Notes under the pieces: generated by a model | The model's input: the letters and a program-made list of their open reading frames with translations, nothing else | Told to the model about the DNA's origin: nothing | The model's database searches: none | Position numbers and translations under genes: made by a program | In this document: one piece after another, positions 20,017 through 28,333 of the stretch | Layout of the letters: the number at the start of each line of letters is the position of its first letter | Position numbering within the stretch: the stretch's first letter is position 1 | DNA from: Chloroflexota bacterium | Lineage (GTDB): Bacteria; Chloroflexota; UBA6077; CF-72 | NCBI GenBank assembly: GCA_016191465.1 | Contig: JACPOP010000008.1 | Location: 271,431-303,570, forward strand | DNA: 32,140 bases | Direction of reading: 5' to 3'

Positions 20017-21731
20017 GGGTGCGCGGCAGAGTTTTCAGTGGGAGGAGGCGAAGCGGCGGCTGCCCGAGAGGAAGGGCCGGCGCCAAGGATGGTCGGCGGT
20101 GGGGCGGCCGTTGACGATGCGGGGTGGCCGCGCCGGGCGCGTCGGCGGCGTGAGGACCAGCGCCACCGGCGGTAGGAGGGGAGCACGCCGGCACGGGCGG
20201 GCAGCGTGGTGCGCCTGCTGCCGCTGCGCGCGCTGCTGCCGAACCGTCAGGCGGCGGTATTGGCTGATCGGCTGCCACGCCTCGGACCAGCGCCCACGGC
20301 ACAGGGCGTTGCGCAAGGCCAGTACCGGATCGACGTGCTCCCGCTCCCCGTGCATGCCACTGCCCTTCACGCGCGCTTCCACCACCAGCGTGTTGGCACT
20401 CTCCACACAGCCACTGCCGATCGGATACCCCTGCTGCCGGAAGGTGGCGTACTGGATCTGGTCCAGCCGCTTCGTCAAATACTGCAGGGAGATCGCGCGG
20501 GCCTCGGTCGCAGCGGCGCTGGGGTCGGGGGCCTGCTGCACGGGGAGACGGGCCAGCGCTTTGCGCACCGTGCTCGGGTTGCCGTGCTGCAACTCGTGCC
20601 GCTGGTGCTCGAGCCAAGTCCGGCTCTGCGCGCTGTCGTGGCCCCAGACCGCCTGCACCGCCTTCGTCAGGTATTCCACCGCGTGCGGGAAATCCAGGAT
20701 ACGCACCGCCTGGGGACACTGCACGTCCAGAAAGCCCTGCTGCCACTCTGCCCCATCCAGCGGCGCGACCACCACGCCGGCGCGGTCCACGCCCCGGCGC
20801 TCCAGCTCCCCCGTGGCCAGGCGCGTGAACGTCTCGGCCGTGGCGAGGCGGGAGAAGTAGGACAACGCCGTGGCGTGGGGCTGGGGGCCGTCCGGGTCGG
20901 CTGGATCGGGCGCTAGGACCACCTCGCCCACCGCCCGCGTCTTGACCTCCGCCCACTCGCCACCCACCAGCGGCACGAAGGCGCCATCCACACTCCCCTG
21001 CAGCAGCACCGCCGGGACGGGCGGCGCCGAACTCGGCTGGGCCCGCCGGTGTCGGGGCGCGCGGGCCTCCTGCTCGATCCGGTCCACGTCCGCCGTCTGG
21101 ACCGCCACGTACGCCGCTCCCGCCGCCTCGGTGTGGCGGCGCGTGGTGCTGTCGCTGACGGGCACCTGCGTGAAGGCGGTGAATTCAGCGGCGGCCTGGG
21201 CAAACGGTAGACGGGTCCCCAGCCGGGCTAAGGCTTCCTGCAAACTGGGACTCCAGGGGCCGGGCAACAGCCCCAGCTGCTCATCCAGGGGGAAAAAGCC
21301 CGACCGCGCAGGCCGGGCAGACCGCATAGTCGCGGTCCAGGTCCACCGGGTGACCGCCCCGCACCAGCACGCGGCGGCGACGGGTCCCCTGGCGCACGAG
21401 ACGGTCCCCACAGGTCGGACCGCGCACGGGAGCCCCGGCGGCCTTGTCCGCGAGATCAGCGGCCCGCGTCGCCAGGGCCAGGTCTTGCACCGCCCGCGCC
21501 CGCAAGGCATCCAGGCGCTGATCGACCGCCGCCTCAATCTCCACAAACGTCGCGCTCGGGTGCGCCTCCCGCCACTGATCCAGCTCCTCCCGCGCCACCG
21601 CCGCTGTCTGCTTCCAGCGTGCCGCCGCGTCCTCCCGTCGCCCCATCCCCATTCCTCCGTCCGCGGTCCCTGCGCGACCGTCAGACCCACCCGCACTCTA
21701 CCGGCTCTCCCGAAAACTCTGCCGGACACCC
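20017..21731 (-). mobile_element. ISKra4-like insertion sequence
   Basis: 1715 bp, bounded by GGGTGCGCGGCAGAGTTTTC on the left and, read inward from the right, GGGTGTCCGGCAGAGTTTTC (18 of 20 identical), flanked by a perfect 9-bp duplication. Ends beginning GGG and a 9-bp duplication both fit the ISKra4 group. One transposase on the - strand fills the element; its stop codon falls within the left terminal repeat. The perfect duplication implies a fairly recent insertion. The same termini bound the MITEs at 4823-4962 and 8631-8769. Confidence 0.92.
20035..21652 (-). pseudogene. ISKra4 family transposase in two frames (frameshift or programmed +1)
   Basis: The 5' frame (21652-21281, ~123 residues from MGMGRREDAAARW) has an N-terminal helical part and a Cys pattern (CGDRLVRQG ... 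YAVCPACAVGLFPPG) before stopping. The 3' frame (about 21297-20035) continues with FFPLDEQLGLLPGPWSPSL, LGTRLPFAQAAAEF, the catalytic SVDGAFVPLVGGEWAEVK, ILDFPHAVEYL, and the family-typical YPIGSGCVESANTLVVEARV with its glutamate. The frames meet at TTTTTCCCCC on the coding strand (21288-21297 on +), and a +1 shift restores one continuous protein. Two-frame transposases exist in related IS groups, so programmed shifting is conceivable; a homopolymer error or decay are alternatives. Confidence 0.82.
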
Positions 21732-21740
21732 CCCTCGGCC
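21732..21740. repeat. Target site duplication, right copy (CCCTCGGCC)
   Basis: Exact copy of 20008-20016, abutting the right end of the ISKra4-like element. Confidence 0.85.
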
Positions 21741-21776
21741 GCGGGCTTCCTTACCATCGTGCGGCATGCGGACTGA

Positions 21777-22052
21777 TCAGCCCGCCCTCACCCCTACGGC
21801 GCCTGCGCTGCCAGCCTGCCGATAGCGCGCGCTGCGCGCGGCGCGGCGCTGCTGACATTGTTCGATGGCAGCACAGTCCAATGGACGGCCGACCGACGCC
21901 GACGTGAGAAACGCCGTGGCAGCGTCGGGGTCGAGGAGCACCATGGTCGTGCCAGCCGGGTACGCCTCGTGGTGCGTTCCCCGCGCCCCCCCCCAAGAGA
22001 AGTCGTACTCGGGCCGGAGCTCACTATCGCCTCGATTGAGTGGTTGACTCAT
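21777..22052 (-). CDS. Small antitoxin-like hypothetical protein
   Basis: 91 residues from ATG 22052. The middle reads RPEYDFSWGGARGTHHEAYPAGTTMVLLDPDAATAFLTSASV. This resembles a widespread family of ~70-100 residue proteins with the pattern EYDFS-GxxRG-x-Y-x(4)G-T-x-VLLDPDVAxxFPxSxxVNEAL, often encoded next to small toxins or nucleases and thought to be antitoxins. Here the usual VNEALR ending is altered (VGRPLDCAAIEQC) and the tail is low-complexity, so the 3' end may be shifted or decayed. No partner toxin is adjacent; the ISKra4-like insertion 36 bp away may have separated them. Assignment is from recalled pattern only. Confidence 0.55.
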   Translation of the reverse strand: MSQPLNRGDSELRPEYDFSWGGARGTHHEAYPAGTTMVLLDPDAATAFLTSASVGRPLDCAAIEQCQQRRAARSARYRQAGSAGAVGVRAG

Positions 22053-22447
22053 ACTCGCTTCGCTCCCGCGGGGTCGCCTCGCGCGCGCTGATCAGACGGA
22101 CCCTTGATAGAGCTTACCCTTCGCATCTGGCCAACCCATCTCGCGAACGGGCGCCGCCTGGAGCGCCCCCAGGTCACCAGCCCGCAACGGGTGCTGGCCG
22201 GCACTCGCGGTTGCGGACTCGTCGTCGGCAAGGACCCGGCCCGCGGGACGGTCTCTCGCCCGCGCAGCGCCGGGCCTCGGGCGCCCGGGCTGCCAGCACG
22301 GAAGCCAGATGGCCGCATGTATACTGAGCGTGCTTGCCCGTCCGACGCGTCGAGTCCTGGTCCCACCCTTCGCGGCGCGTCGAGTCCCATTCCACCGTCC
22401 CCGCGGCCCGCCCCGTGTGCGACCGCGCCCAGGAGAGTTAGTCGCTC
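22053..22447. promoter_or_regulatory. Upstream region of the nuo operon: candidate -10 and tandem 12-bp repeats
   Basis: These 395 bp hold no credible gene. TATACT at 22320-22325 (preceded by TG) could be a -10 element; no convincing -35 is visible. Downstream, CGCGTCGAGTCC occurs twice, at 22346-22357 and 22376-22387, exactly 30 bp apart, or about three helical turns. Each is followed by a similar CCACC (at 22363-22367 and 22392-22396), extending the likeness to about 21 bp. This is the layout of paired operator sites, but no regulator can be named. AGGAGA at 22431-22436 is the nuoA ribosome binding site. Confidence 0.4.
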
Positions 22448-22804
22448 GTGCTGAACGGTTTCGGCCCTATTGCGTTGTTCCTGCTGGTCGCGGTGGCGTT
22501 CCCCGTGATCCCGCTGATCATTACGCGCTTTACAGCACCCAACAGGCCGAACCGGGTGAAGCTGGAGCCGTACGAGAGCGGCATGGAGACCATCGGCCCA
22601 ACCCAGGTCCAATTCCCCATCCGCTTCTACCTGTACGCGCTCATGTTTGTGATCTTTGACGTGGAAGCGATCTTCCTGTTCCCGTGGGCGGTGGCCTACG
22701 CCAGCCTCGGCTGGTACGCGGGGATCGAGATGGCCATCTTCGTGCTGCTCCTGCTGGTCGGGCTCGCCTACGCATGGCGCAAGCATGCGTTCGAGTGGCA
22801 GTAG
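22448..22804 (+). CDS. nuoA: NADH-quinone oxidoreductase subunit A
   Basis: 118 residues from GTG 22448, with AGGAGA 11 bp upstream. Three membrane helices are visible. The conserved loop after the first reads [43 protein letters not shown], the NuoA signature, including the E-SG and FDVE segments near the quinone site. NuoA is a small membrane subunit at the junction of the peripheral and membrane arms. It opens the nuo operon, 29 bp before nuoB. Confidence 0.97.
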   Translation: MLNGFGPIALFLLVAVAFPVIPLIITRFTAPNRPNRVKLEPYESGMETIGPTQVQFPIRFYLYALMFVIFDVEAIFLFPWAVAYASLGWYAGIEMAIFVLLLLVGLAYAWRKHAFEWQ

Positions 22805-22833
22805 GGCCGGGCTCCAGGACGCCGCGGGGACGA

Positions 22834-23607
22834 ATGACCGAACAAGACGAGGCAGCGAGACCAGCTATGGACACCAAGACGACGCAGGTGCAGCCCACCC
22901 CGGCACCCTCGGTGCAGATATCACCCGGTGGCGCGCTGTCCAGCGCGGACCCGACGTCCCTCCGCTACCGCGACCCACGCCCAGTTCACGCCGACCAGGT
23001 CATCCAGCAGCGCGTGCCCATCCCGGAGGAGCTGCGCGGGCACGTGATGGTGGCACCGCTGGACGCGCTGTTCAACTGGGCCCGCCGCAACTCCATGTGG
23101 CCCGTCACCTTCGGCCTGGCGTGCTGCGCCATCGAGTACATGGGCGTGCAAAACGCCCGGTTCGACCTCTCGCGCTTCGGGATGGAAGTGAATCGGGCCT
23201 CGCCCCGCCAGGCGGACATCATGATCGTCTCGGGGACAGTTACGGTGAAGATGGCGCCCGCGATCCGTCGCATCTACGACCAGATGTCCGATCCCAAGTA
23301 CGTCGTTTCCATGGGCGTCTGCGCCACGGCCGGCGGCCCCTACCAGGGCAGCTACAGCACCGTGCCGGGAGTGGACAATTTCCTTCCGGTGGACGTGTAC
23401 GTTGCCGGCTGCCCGCCACGTCCAGACGCGCTGATCTACGCGGTGATCCAGTTGCAGGAAAAGATCAAGCGCCACGAGATCGAGTCAGATCATGCGCGCT
23501 GGCTCGCGTGGCAGCGCCGCTACCGGGACGCCGTACCCGTGCTCCAGCCGTCAACGTCCGCCGATGCGCCCGTGCCGATGGCATCCTCGGCCGTGCGGCA
23601 GGGCTGA
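22834..23607 (+). CDS. nuoB: NADH-quinone oxidoreductase subunit B
   Basis: 257 residues from ATG 22834 (ATG 22867 is another choice). The subunit carries the last iron-sulfur cluster, N2, which reduces quinone. Its ligands are seen in [12 protein letters not shown] (two adjacent Cys), [14 protein letters not shown] and [14 protein letters not shown]. Before the domain there is a ~60-residue hydrophilic leader, and a ~40-residue tail follows, both longer than in compact NuoB proteins. The motif GVCATAGG replaces the common GVCASSGG but keeps the cysteine. Spacing to nuoC is 8 bp. Confidence 0.96.
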   Translation: MTEQDEAARPAMDTKTTQVQPTPAPSVQISPGGALSSADPTSLRYRDPRPVHADQVIQQRVPIPEELRGHVMVAPLDALFNWARRNSMWPVTFGLACCAIEYMGVQNARFDLSRFGMEVNRASPRQADIMIVSGTVTVKMAPAIRRIYDQMSDPKYVVSMGVCATAGGPYQGSYSTVPGVDNFLPVDVYVAGCPPRPDALIYAVIQLQEKIKRHEIESDHARWLAWQRRYRDAVPVLQPSTSADAPVPMASSAVRQG

Positions 23608-23615
23608 GCATTCGC

Positions 23616-24377
23616 ATGGCACTGGAACGAACTCCCGACATGGAGGGGCTGACGCCCGCGGAACGGGCGGTGCTCTACAAGCAGCGCGCCTCGGCGATGG
23701 GTATTGGGCGGGCGCCGAACACGAGCGGGGCCGCGGAAGCTGCTCCCGCGGCGCCCGCCGAGAGCATGGCTGCGCCCCCAGCTCAGGTCCCGACCGTGGC
23801 TGCGGCGGCGCCGGCACCCGCGGCCTCGGCCCCGGCCGCACCCCCGGCCAGAGTGGCCGAGCCGGAGCCGCCGAAGCCTCCCGCCGACCCTGCCTACGTC
23901 ACTGCGGTCCTTGCGCGCGCGCCCGGCGCGGCCTGGGAGCGCCGGCACACGTACGTCGAGATCAAAGTGCCGCGCGAGTCGCTCCTCCCCGCCGCGCGGA
24001 CCTTGCGAGAGCACGGCTTCGACTACCTGTCATTTGTCACCGAGGTGGACTGGAAGGACCGCTTCGAGATGCTCTACCACCTGTTCAGCTACGACTTCAG
24101 CCGAGAGCCAGGCGGGGTCGTGCTCCGGACGGACCTCCCGCGCGAGGGCATCCCAGAGGTCGCGAGCATGACCGCCGTGTGGCCCGGTGCCGAGTACATG
24201 GAGCGCGAGTGCGCCGAGATGCTGGGCATCCGCTTCCTCGGGCACCCTGACCTTCGCAAGATCCTGCTGCCCGACGATTTCGTGGGCTACCCCATGCGCA
24301 AGGACTACGAGACGGACTTTGAGTACATCACCGTCAAGCATCTCGTCCGAGAATTCGATGGCGATTACCAGGGTTAG
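23616..24377 (+). CDS. nuoC: NADH-quinone oxidoreductase subunit C with extended N-terminus
   Basis: 253 residues from ATG 23616. The 30-kDa subunit domain begins near residue 90 (AVLARAPGAAWERRHTYVEIKVP) and ends with the signature ERECAEMLGIRFLGHPDLRKILLPDDF then GYPMRKDYETD. NuoC helps bind NuoD and NuoB near the quinone site. Before the domain lie a predicted helix at residues 12-30 (LTPAERAVLYKQRASAMGI) and a linker of ~45 Ala/Pro residues. A very similar helix ends NuoI. This extension is not part of the usual bacterial NuoC. The start is supported by the short gap to nuoB; a later start would discard the helix. Confidence 0.95.
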   Translation: MALERTPDMEGLTPAERAVLYKQRASAMGIGRAPNTSGAAEAAPAAPAESMAAPPAQVPTVAAAAPAPAASAPAAPPARVAEPEPPKPPADPAYVTAVLARAPGAAWERRHTYVEIKVPRESLLPAARTLREHGFDYLSFVTEVDWKDRFEMLYHLFSYDFSREPGGVVLRTDLPREGIPEVASMTAVWPGAEYMERECAEMLGIRFLGHPDLRKILLPDDFVGYPMRKDYETDFEYITVKHLVREFDGDYQG

Positions 24378-24426
24378 TGGGTCATTGGGCATGAACAGCG
24401 CCATTCCTGGACGCCCCACCCCCACG

Positions 24427-24450
24427 CCCCCTCCCGGGCGCGGGAGGGGG
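24427..24450. repeat. Perfect 10-bp GC hairpin between nuoC and nuoD
   Basis: CCCCCTCCCG (24427-24436) and CGGGAGGGGG (24441-24450) pair over the tetraloop GGCG. It lies in the 201-bp nuoC-nuoD gap, the only long gap in an otherwise tight operon. No T-run follows. It may be a dispersed REP-like repeat or an RNA stability element; no second copy is in the window. Confidence 0.65.
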
Positions 24451-24578
24451 AAGTGTCTTTCCGTGGAGGGGGCGCGCCGCGCCCCTTCCGACCGCCTCCG
24501 CGACGGTGGAATGGTTCGATCCGAGGCAAACGACCCGCGCGTTCGCACGGCTCACGGTCGGGCGCTCGGGGGCCAACC

Positions 24579-25775
24579 ATGACCGACCTGCTCGCGCGTC
24601 CTGCCAGCCAGTCGAACCCCGACGCCGATCTTGGCGATAGCCTGACCGCCTCGCCTGGCATGGCGACCGCGTCTGAAGAGCGGGACACGCTGATCACCCT
24701 GAACATGGGCCCGCAGCACCCCAGTACCCACGGGGTGTTCCGTCTCATCATGCAGTTGCAGGGTGAGACGGTGGTCGCCTCCACCCCCGTGATGGGCTAC
24801 CTGCACCGCTCGTCAGAGAAGCTGGGCGAGGTCCGCACCTACGTCCAGGGCACGGTCCTCACCGACCGCATGGATTACCTTTCGCCGATTACCACGAACT
24901 GGGCCTACGCGATGGCCATCGAGCGCCTCGCGGGACTGGAAGTCCCCGAGCGCGCCGAGTTTCTGCGAGTTCTGACCGGCGAGCTCAGCCGAATCTCCAG
25001 CCACCTCGTCGCCATTGGCACCTTCGGGCAGGACGTGGGCATGTATGGCACCCCGCTGCTCTGGGCGCTGCGCGAGCGCGAGATGATCCTCGACATGCTG
25101 GCGCTCGTGGCGGGCGTTCGCATGAACCCCAGCTACGTCCGCTACGGGGGCGTTGCCCGCGATGCACCGCCCGAATTCTTCCGCAAGCTGCAGGAGTTCC
25201 TGGACATCTTCTCGTCCAAGATCGACGAGTACGAGTCCGTCCTGACCACCAACGAGATCTTCCGGAATCGCACGGTGGGCATTGGCCTGCTGCCGCCAGA
25301 GATTGCAAAGGCGTACAGCGTCACGGGCCCGATCCTGCGGGCGAGTGGCGTCCCGTACGACGTGCGCCTTGCCGAGCCGTACAGCATCTACAACCGCTTC
25401 GATTGGGAAGTGCCGGTCCGCTACAACGGGGATTGCTTCGACCGATACCTGGTGCGGATCGCGGAGATGCGGCAGAGCGCCCGCATCCTGCAGCAAGCGC
25501 TGGACGGCATCCCCGAAGGTGACATTCGTGCCAAGCTGCCGAAGGTGCTCAAGCCCCCGAAAGGCGAGGCGTACGCGCGGATCGAGGGACCGAAGGGCGA
25601 GATTGGCTTTTACCTGGTCTCGGATGGAACCGTGAACCCCTACCGCTACAACGTCCGTCCCCCGAGCTTCGTCAACCTCACGTGCCTGGGCCAGGTGGCG
25701 ATCGGTCATAAGCTTGCCGATGCCGTGGTGATCCTCGGCTCGTTCGACATCGTGATGGGTGAGGTGGACCGCTAA
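24579..25775 (+). CDS. nuoD: NADH-quinone oxidoreductase subunit D
   Basis: 398 residues from ATG 24579. The 49-kDa subunit forms the quinone-reduction pocket with NuoB. Conserved text: TLNMGPQHPSTHGVFRL, GYLHRSSEKLGE, the segment LTGELSRISSHLVAIGTFGQDVG, and the C-terminal LADAVVILGSFDIVMGEVDR. About 35 non-conserved residues lie before the domain. The frame is open upstream, through the GC hairpin gap, but without homology. The next gene is nuoH: nuoE, nuoF and nuoG, which usually follow nuoD, are absent. Confidence 0.96.
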   Translation: MTDLLARPASQSNPDADLGDSLTASPGMATASEERDTLITLNMGPQHPSTHGVFRLIMQLQGETVVASTPVMGYLHRSSEKLGEVRTYVQGTVLTDRMDYLSPITTNWAYAMAIERLAGLEVPERAEFLRVLTGELSRISSHLVAIGTFGQDVGMYGTPLLWALREREMILDMLALVAGVRMNPSYVRYGGVARDAPPEFFRKLQEFLDIFSSKIDEYESVLTTNEIFRNRTVGIGLLPPEIAKAYSVTGPILRASGVPYDVRLAEPYSIYNRFDWEVPVRYNGDCFDRYLVRIAEMRQSARILQQALDGIPEGDIRAKLPKVLKPPKGEAYARIEGPKGEIGFYLVSDGTVNPYRYNVRPPSFVNLTCLGQVAIGHKLADAVVILGSFDIVMGEVDR

Positions 25776-25781
25776 ATCGGC

Positions 25782-26912
25782 ATGGAGTGGCTCGGAACAT
25801 TCTGGCAATCGCGCGACTTCGAGGTCGGCCTCGGCCAGCCCATCTACGCCGCGCTGACCGGAGCTGGGGTACCTGGCTGGCTGGTGAGCATCCTCTACCC
25901 GGTTGTCGGCGCCGCGACGATCCTCGGCATCATTACCGTCTCGGTCATGATGGCCCTATGGCTGGAGCGCAAGGGGCTGGCGCGCATGCAGGATCGTTAT
26001 GGCCCGAATCGCGTGGGGCCGTTCGGCCTGGGCCAGAGTCCGGCGGACGTGGTGAAGCTCCTCAGCAAAGAGGTGATTACCCCGCGCGGTGTTGACCGGC
26101 TGCTGCACTACCTGGGCCCGATCCTGGTCCTGAGCCCGTCGCTCCTGATGTGGGCCGTCGTGCCCTGGGGGCCCGGCCTCCAGGTCGCGGACCTGAACGT
26201 GGCGGTCCTGTACCTGGTCGCCTTCGGATCCATCCCGGTGCTCGGTATTACGCTCGCTGGCTGGGGCTCGAACAACAAGTACTCGCTCCTGGGCGGTATG
26301 CGCGCGGTGGTGCAATACGTCAGCTACGAGGTCCCCGCCGCGCTGACGCTGGTGATCCCCGTCCTGCTCGCCGGCACTCTCTCCTTGCAGGGCATCGTCA
26401 GCGCCCAGAGCGGGCCGTTCTGGAACTGGTTCATCTTCAAGCCTATCATCGTCTTCCCCGTGCTGGGGATCGCCGCGTTCGTGCTGTACCTCATTGGCGG
26501 TCTTGCCGAGGCGAACCGAACCCCGTTCGACCATGTCGAGGCAGACTCTGAGCTGGTGGCCGGCTTTCAGACGGAGTACGCCGGCATGCAGTGGGCGCTC
26601 TTCATGCTTGCCGAATACGGCAATAGCATCGCCATTAGCCTGCTCGGATCGACCCTGTTCCTGGGCGGCTACCACACCGGCCTGGGCGACTGGTTCGACG
26701 ATCTAATCTGGCCGCTCTTGCCGGGCGTGCTGGCGACAAAGGCTGCCGTGATTTTTGCCATCTTCGTCTGGATCCGCGGCAGTCTCCCCCGATTCCGCTA
26801 CGACCAGTTGATGGGTTTTGCCTGGAAGCGGATGCTTCCAGCGGCCCTGTTCTTGATCAGCGTGACGGCTGTGCTGGCTCCCTGGATCCGCTCCGTGCCG
26901 GTCGCTCGCTAG
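25782..26912 (+). CDS. nuoH: NADH-quinone oxidoreductase subunit H
   Basis: 376 residues from ATG 25782, 6 bp after nuoD. Eight or so hydrophobic segments are present. Hallmarks are LERKGLARMQDRYGPNRVGPFGLGQSPADVVKLLSKE, the YSLLGGMRAVVQYVSYEVPAAL segment and the acidic EANRTPFDHVEADSELVAGFQTEYAGMQWALFMLAEY. NuoH builds the quinone-access chamber and the first part of the proton path. The catalytic acidic residues appear intact. Confidence 0.97.
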   Translation: MEWLGTFWQSRDFEVGLGQPIYAALTGAGVPGWLVSILYPVVGAATILGIITVSVMMALWLERKGLARMQDRYGPNRVGPFGLGQSPADVVKLLSKEVITPRGVDRLLHYLGPILVLSPSLLMWAVVPWGPGLQVADLNVAVLYLVAFGSIPVLGITLAGWGSNNKYSLLGGMRAVVQYVSYEVPAALTLVIPVLLAGTLSLQGIVSAQSGPFWNWFIFKPIIVFPVLGIAAFVLYLIGGLAEANRTPFDHVEADSELVAGFQTEYAGMQWALFMLAEYGNSIAISLLGSTLFLGGYHTGLGDWFDDLIWPLLPGVLATKAAVIFAIFVWIRGSLPRFRYDQLMGFAWKRMLPAALFLISVTAVLAPWIRSVPVAR

Positions 26913-26931
26913 GAGGCTCGGAAGAACCGCT

Positions 26932-27798
26932 ATGGCACTTGGGCTGGGCGTCGCACGAGGGATGCTCTCGACGCTCTCACACCTGGCGAAGAAGCCCATC
27001 ACCATCCAGTACCCCGAAGAGCAGATGGAGATGCCCATCTGGACTCGCGGTCGGCCCCGGCTGCTCTTCGAGGTGGACACCGGCGAGCTGCGCTGCACGG
27101 CCTGCGGCGCGTGCGCACTAGCCTGTCCCGTCGACGTGATCAAGATCGAGCAGCACCCCAATCCGGCTGGCAAGGGCAAAGTGCTGGACCGCTTTGACAT
27201 CGACATGGCGGGCTGCATTGAGTGCGCGCTGTGCGTGGAAGCCTGCCCGTTCCGCGCCATCACCATGGCTCCAGATTTCGAGATGGCCGCCTACGAGCGC
27301 AGCACCGAGCTCGTTTTCGACATGTACCAGCTACGGCTGGCAGGTACGCCGGAAGTAGACGCCGGCATGGAGCATATTCAGGGCGTGAAGCGCGGCTTGA
27401 AGAGCCAGGGTGGCGCTGCCGCGCCCACGCCAGCAGCCGCGAAACCGGCCGGAGCACCGGCCCCGGCGGCCGCGAGGACGGCCGGTCCGGTGGCTGGCCA
27501 GGCCACCGGTGCGACCGCGGCGGCAACGTCCACCTCCGCCACCGGTAATCAGGTCGCCGATCCGAAAGCGGCACCGGCCGCGGCTGTGGCCAGCGCGAAC
27601 GTGCCGGCGCCCGCGCACGTGTCCGACGCGAACCCGGCAGGCCCGCCTCCGGCCGCGGCAGCAGCGGCCCCACCGACGGATTTCGACCCGTTGACGATCA
27701 GCGATGAAGACCTCGCCAAGCTCCCAGCCGCCGATCGCGGCCGAGTCTACAAGGCCCGCCTCAAGGCGAAGGGGGTCCAGCCCCCCACCAGGCCATGA
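26932..27798 (+). CDS. nuoI: NADH-quinone oxidoreductase subunit I with long Ala/Pro tail
   Basis: 288 residues from ATG 26932; normal NuoI proteins are ~160-180. Two 4Fe-4S ferredoxin motifs are complete: Cys55, 58, 61, 65 (CTACGACALAC) and Cys95, 98, 101, 105 (CIECALCVEAC). The TELVFDMYQL region closes the conserved domain near residue 135-145. From about residue 168 a ~90-residue Ala/Pro/Thr tail follows, ending in a helix, LPAADRGRVYKARLKAKGV (264-282), closely like the start of NuoC. The stop overlaps nuoJ by 4 bp (ATGA), indicating translational coupling. Confidence 0.96.
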   Translation: MALGLGVARGMLSTLSHLAKKPITIQYPEEQMEMPIWTRGRPRLLFEVDTGELRCTACGACALACPVDVIKIEQHPNPAGKGKVLDRFDIDMAGCIECALCVEACPFRAITMAPDFEMAAYERSTELVFDMYQLRLAGTPEVDAGMEHIQGVKRGLKSQGGAAAPTPAAAKPAGAPAPAAARTAGPVAGQATGATAAATSTSATGNQVADPKAAPAAAVASANVPAPAHVSDANPAGPPPAAAAAAPPTDFDPLTISDEDLAKLPAADRGRVYKARLKAKGVQPPTRP

Positions 27799-28322
27799 CG
27801 GGCCTCGGCACCTCCGACCCGCTGACGACCGTCGTCGGCAGCATCGTCTTCTGGATCGCTGCCATCAGCGGAATCGTGGCGGCGTTCATGATGGTGTTTC
27901 AGATCCGGAACATGGTTCGGCAGGCGCTCGCCCTGACTGTCGTCCTCGGCGGCATCGCCGGGATGTACGCCATCATGGGCGCGGACTTCCTGGCAGTGGT
28001 CCAACTGGTTGTCTATATCGGCGCCATCATCGTGCTGATGATCTTCGCCATCTTCATGACCCCCGGGCAGGTGGATAACCCGGGCCAGTCCAGCGCTGCC
28101 CAACGCGCTGGCGCCGGCGTCGTGGCGGTCCTGGTGTTCGCCGCCTCGTATTTTGCCATCACCTCGCAGCGGTGGGACGTTCGCGGCGCCGCGCTCGACA
28201 TCTCCACGATCGGGCCCATCGGCGGCCTGCTGTTTACGCGCTACCTGCTGCCCTTCGAGATCGTTTCGGCGCTGCTGACCGTGGCGCTCGTGGGCGCCAT
28301 CGTCATCGCGCGGGAGGACTGA
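27795..28322 (+). CDS. nuoJ: NADH-quinone oxidoreductase subunit J
   Basis: 175 residues from ATG 27795, overlapping the nuoI stop. Five hydrophobic helices are visible, with the family's conserved third-helix region [25 protein letters not shown], which holds a pi-bulge in solved structures. NuoJ is a membrane subunit at the interface of the quinone chamber and the pumping arm. The C-terminal helix reads [19 protein letters not shown]. Confidence 0.96.
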   Translation: MTGLGTSDPLTTVVGSIVFWIAAISGIVAAFMMVFQIRNMVRQALALTVVLGGIAGMYAIMGADFLAVVQLVVYIGAIIVLMIFAIFMTPGQVDNPGQSSAAQRAGAGVVAVLVFAASYFAITSQRWDVRGAALDISTIGPIGGLLFTRYLLPFEIVSALLTVALVGAIVIARED

Positions 28323-28333
28323 TCGAGCAACCT

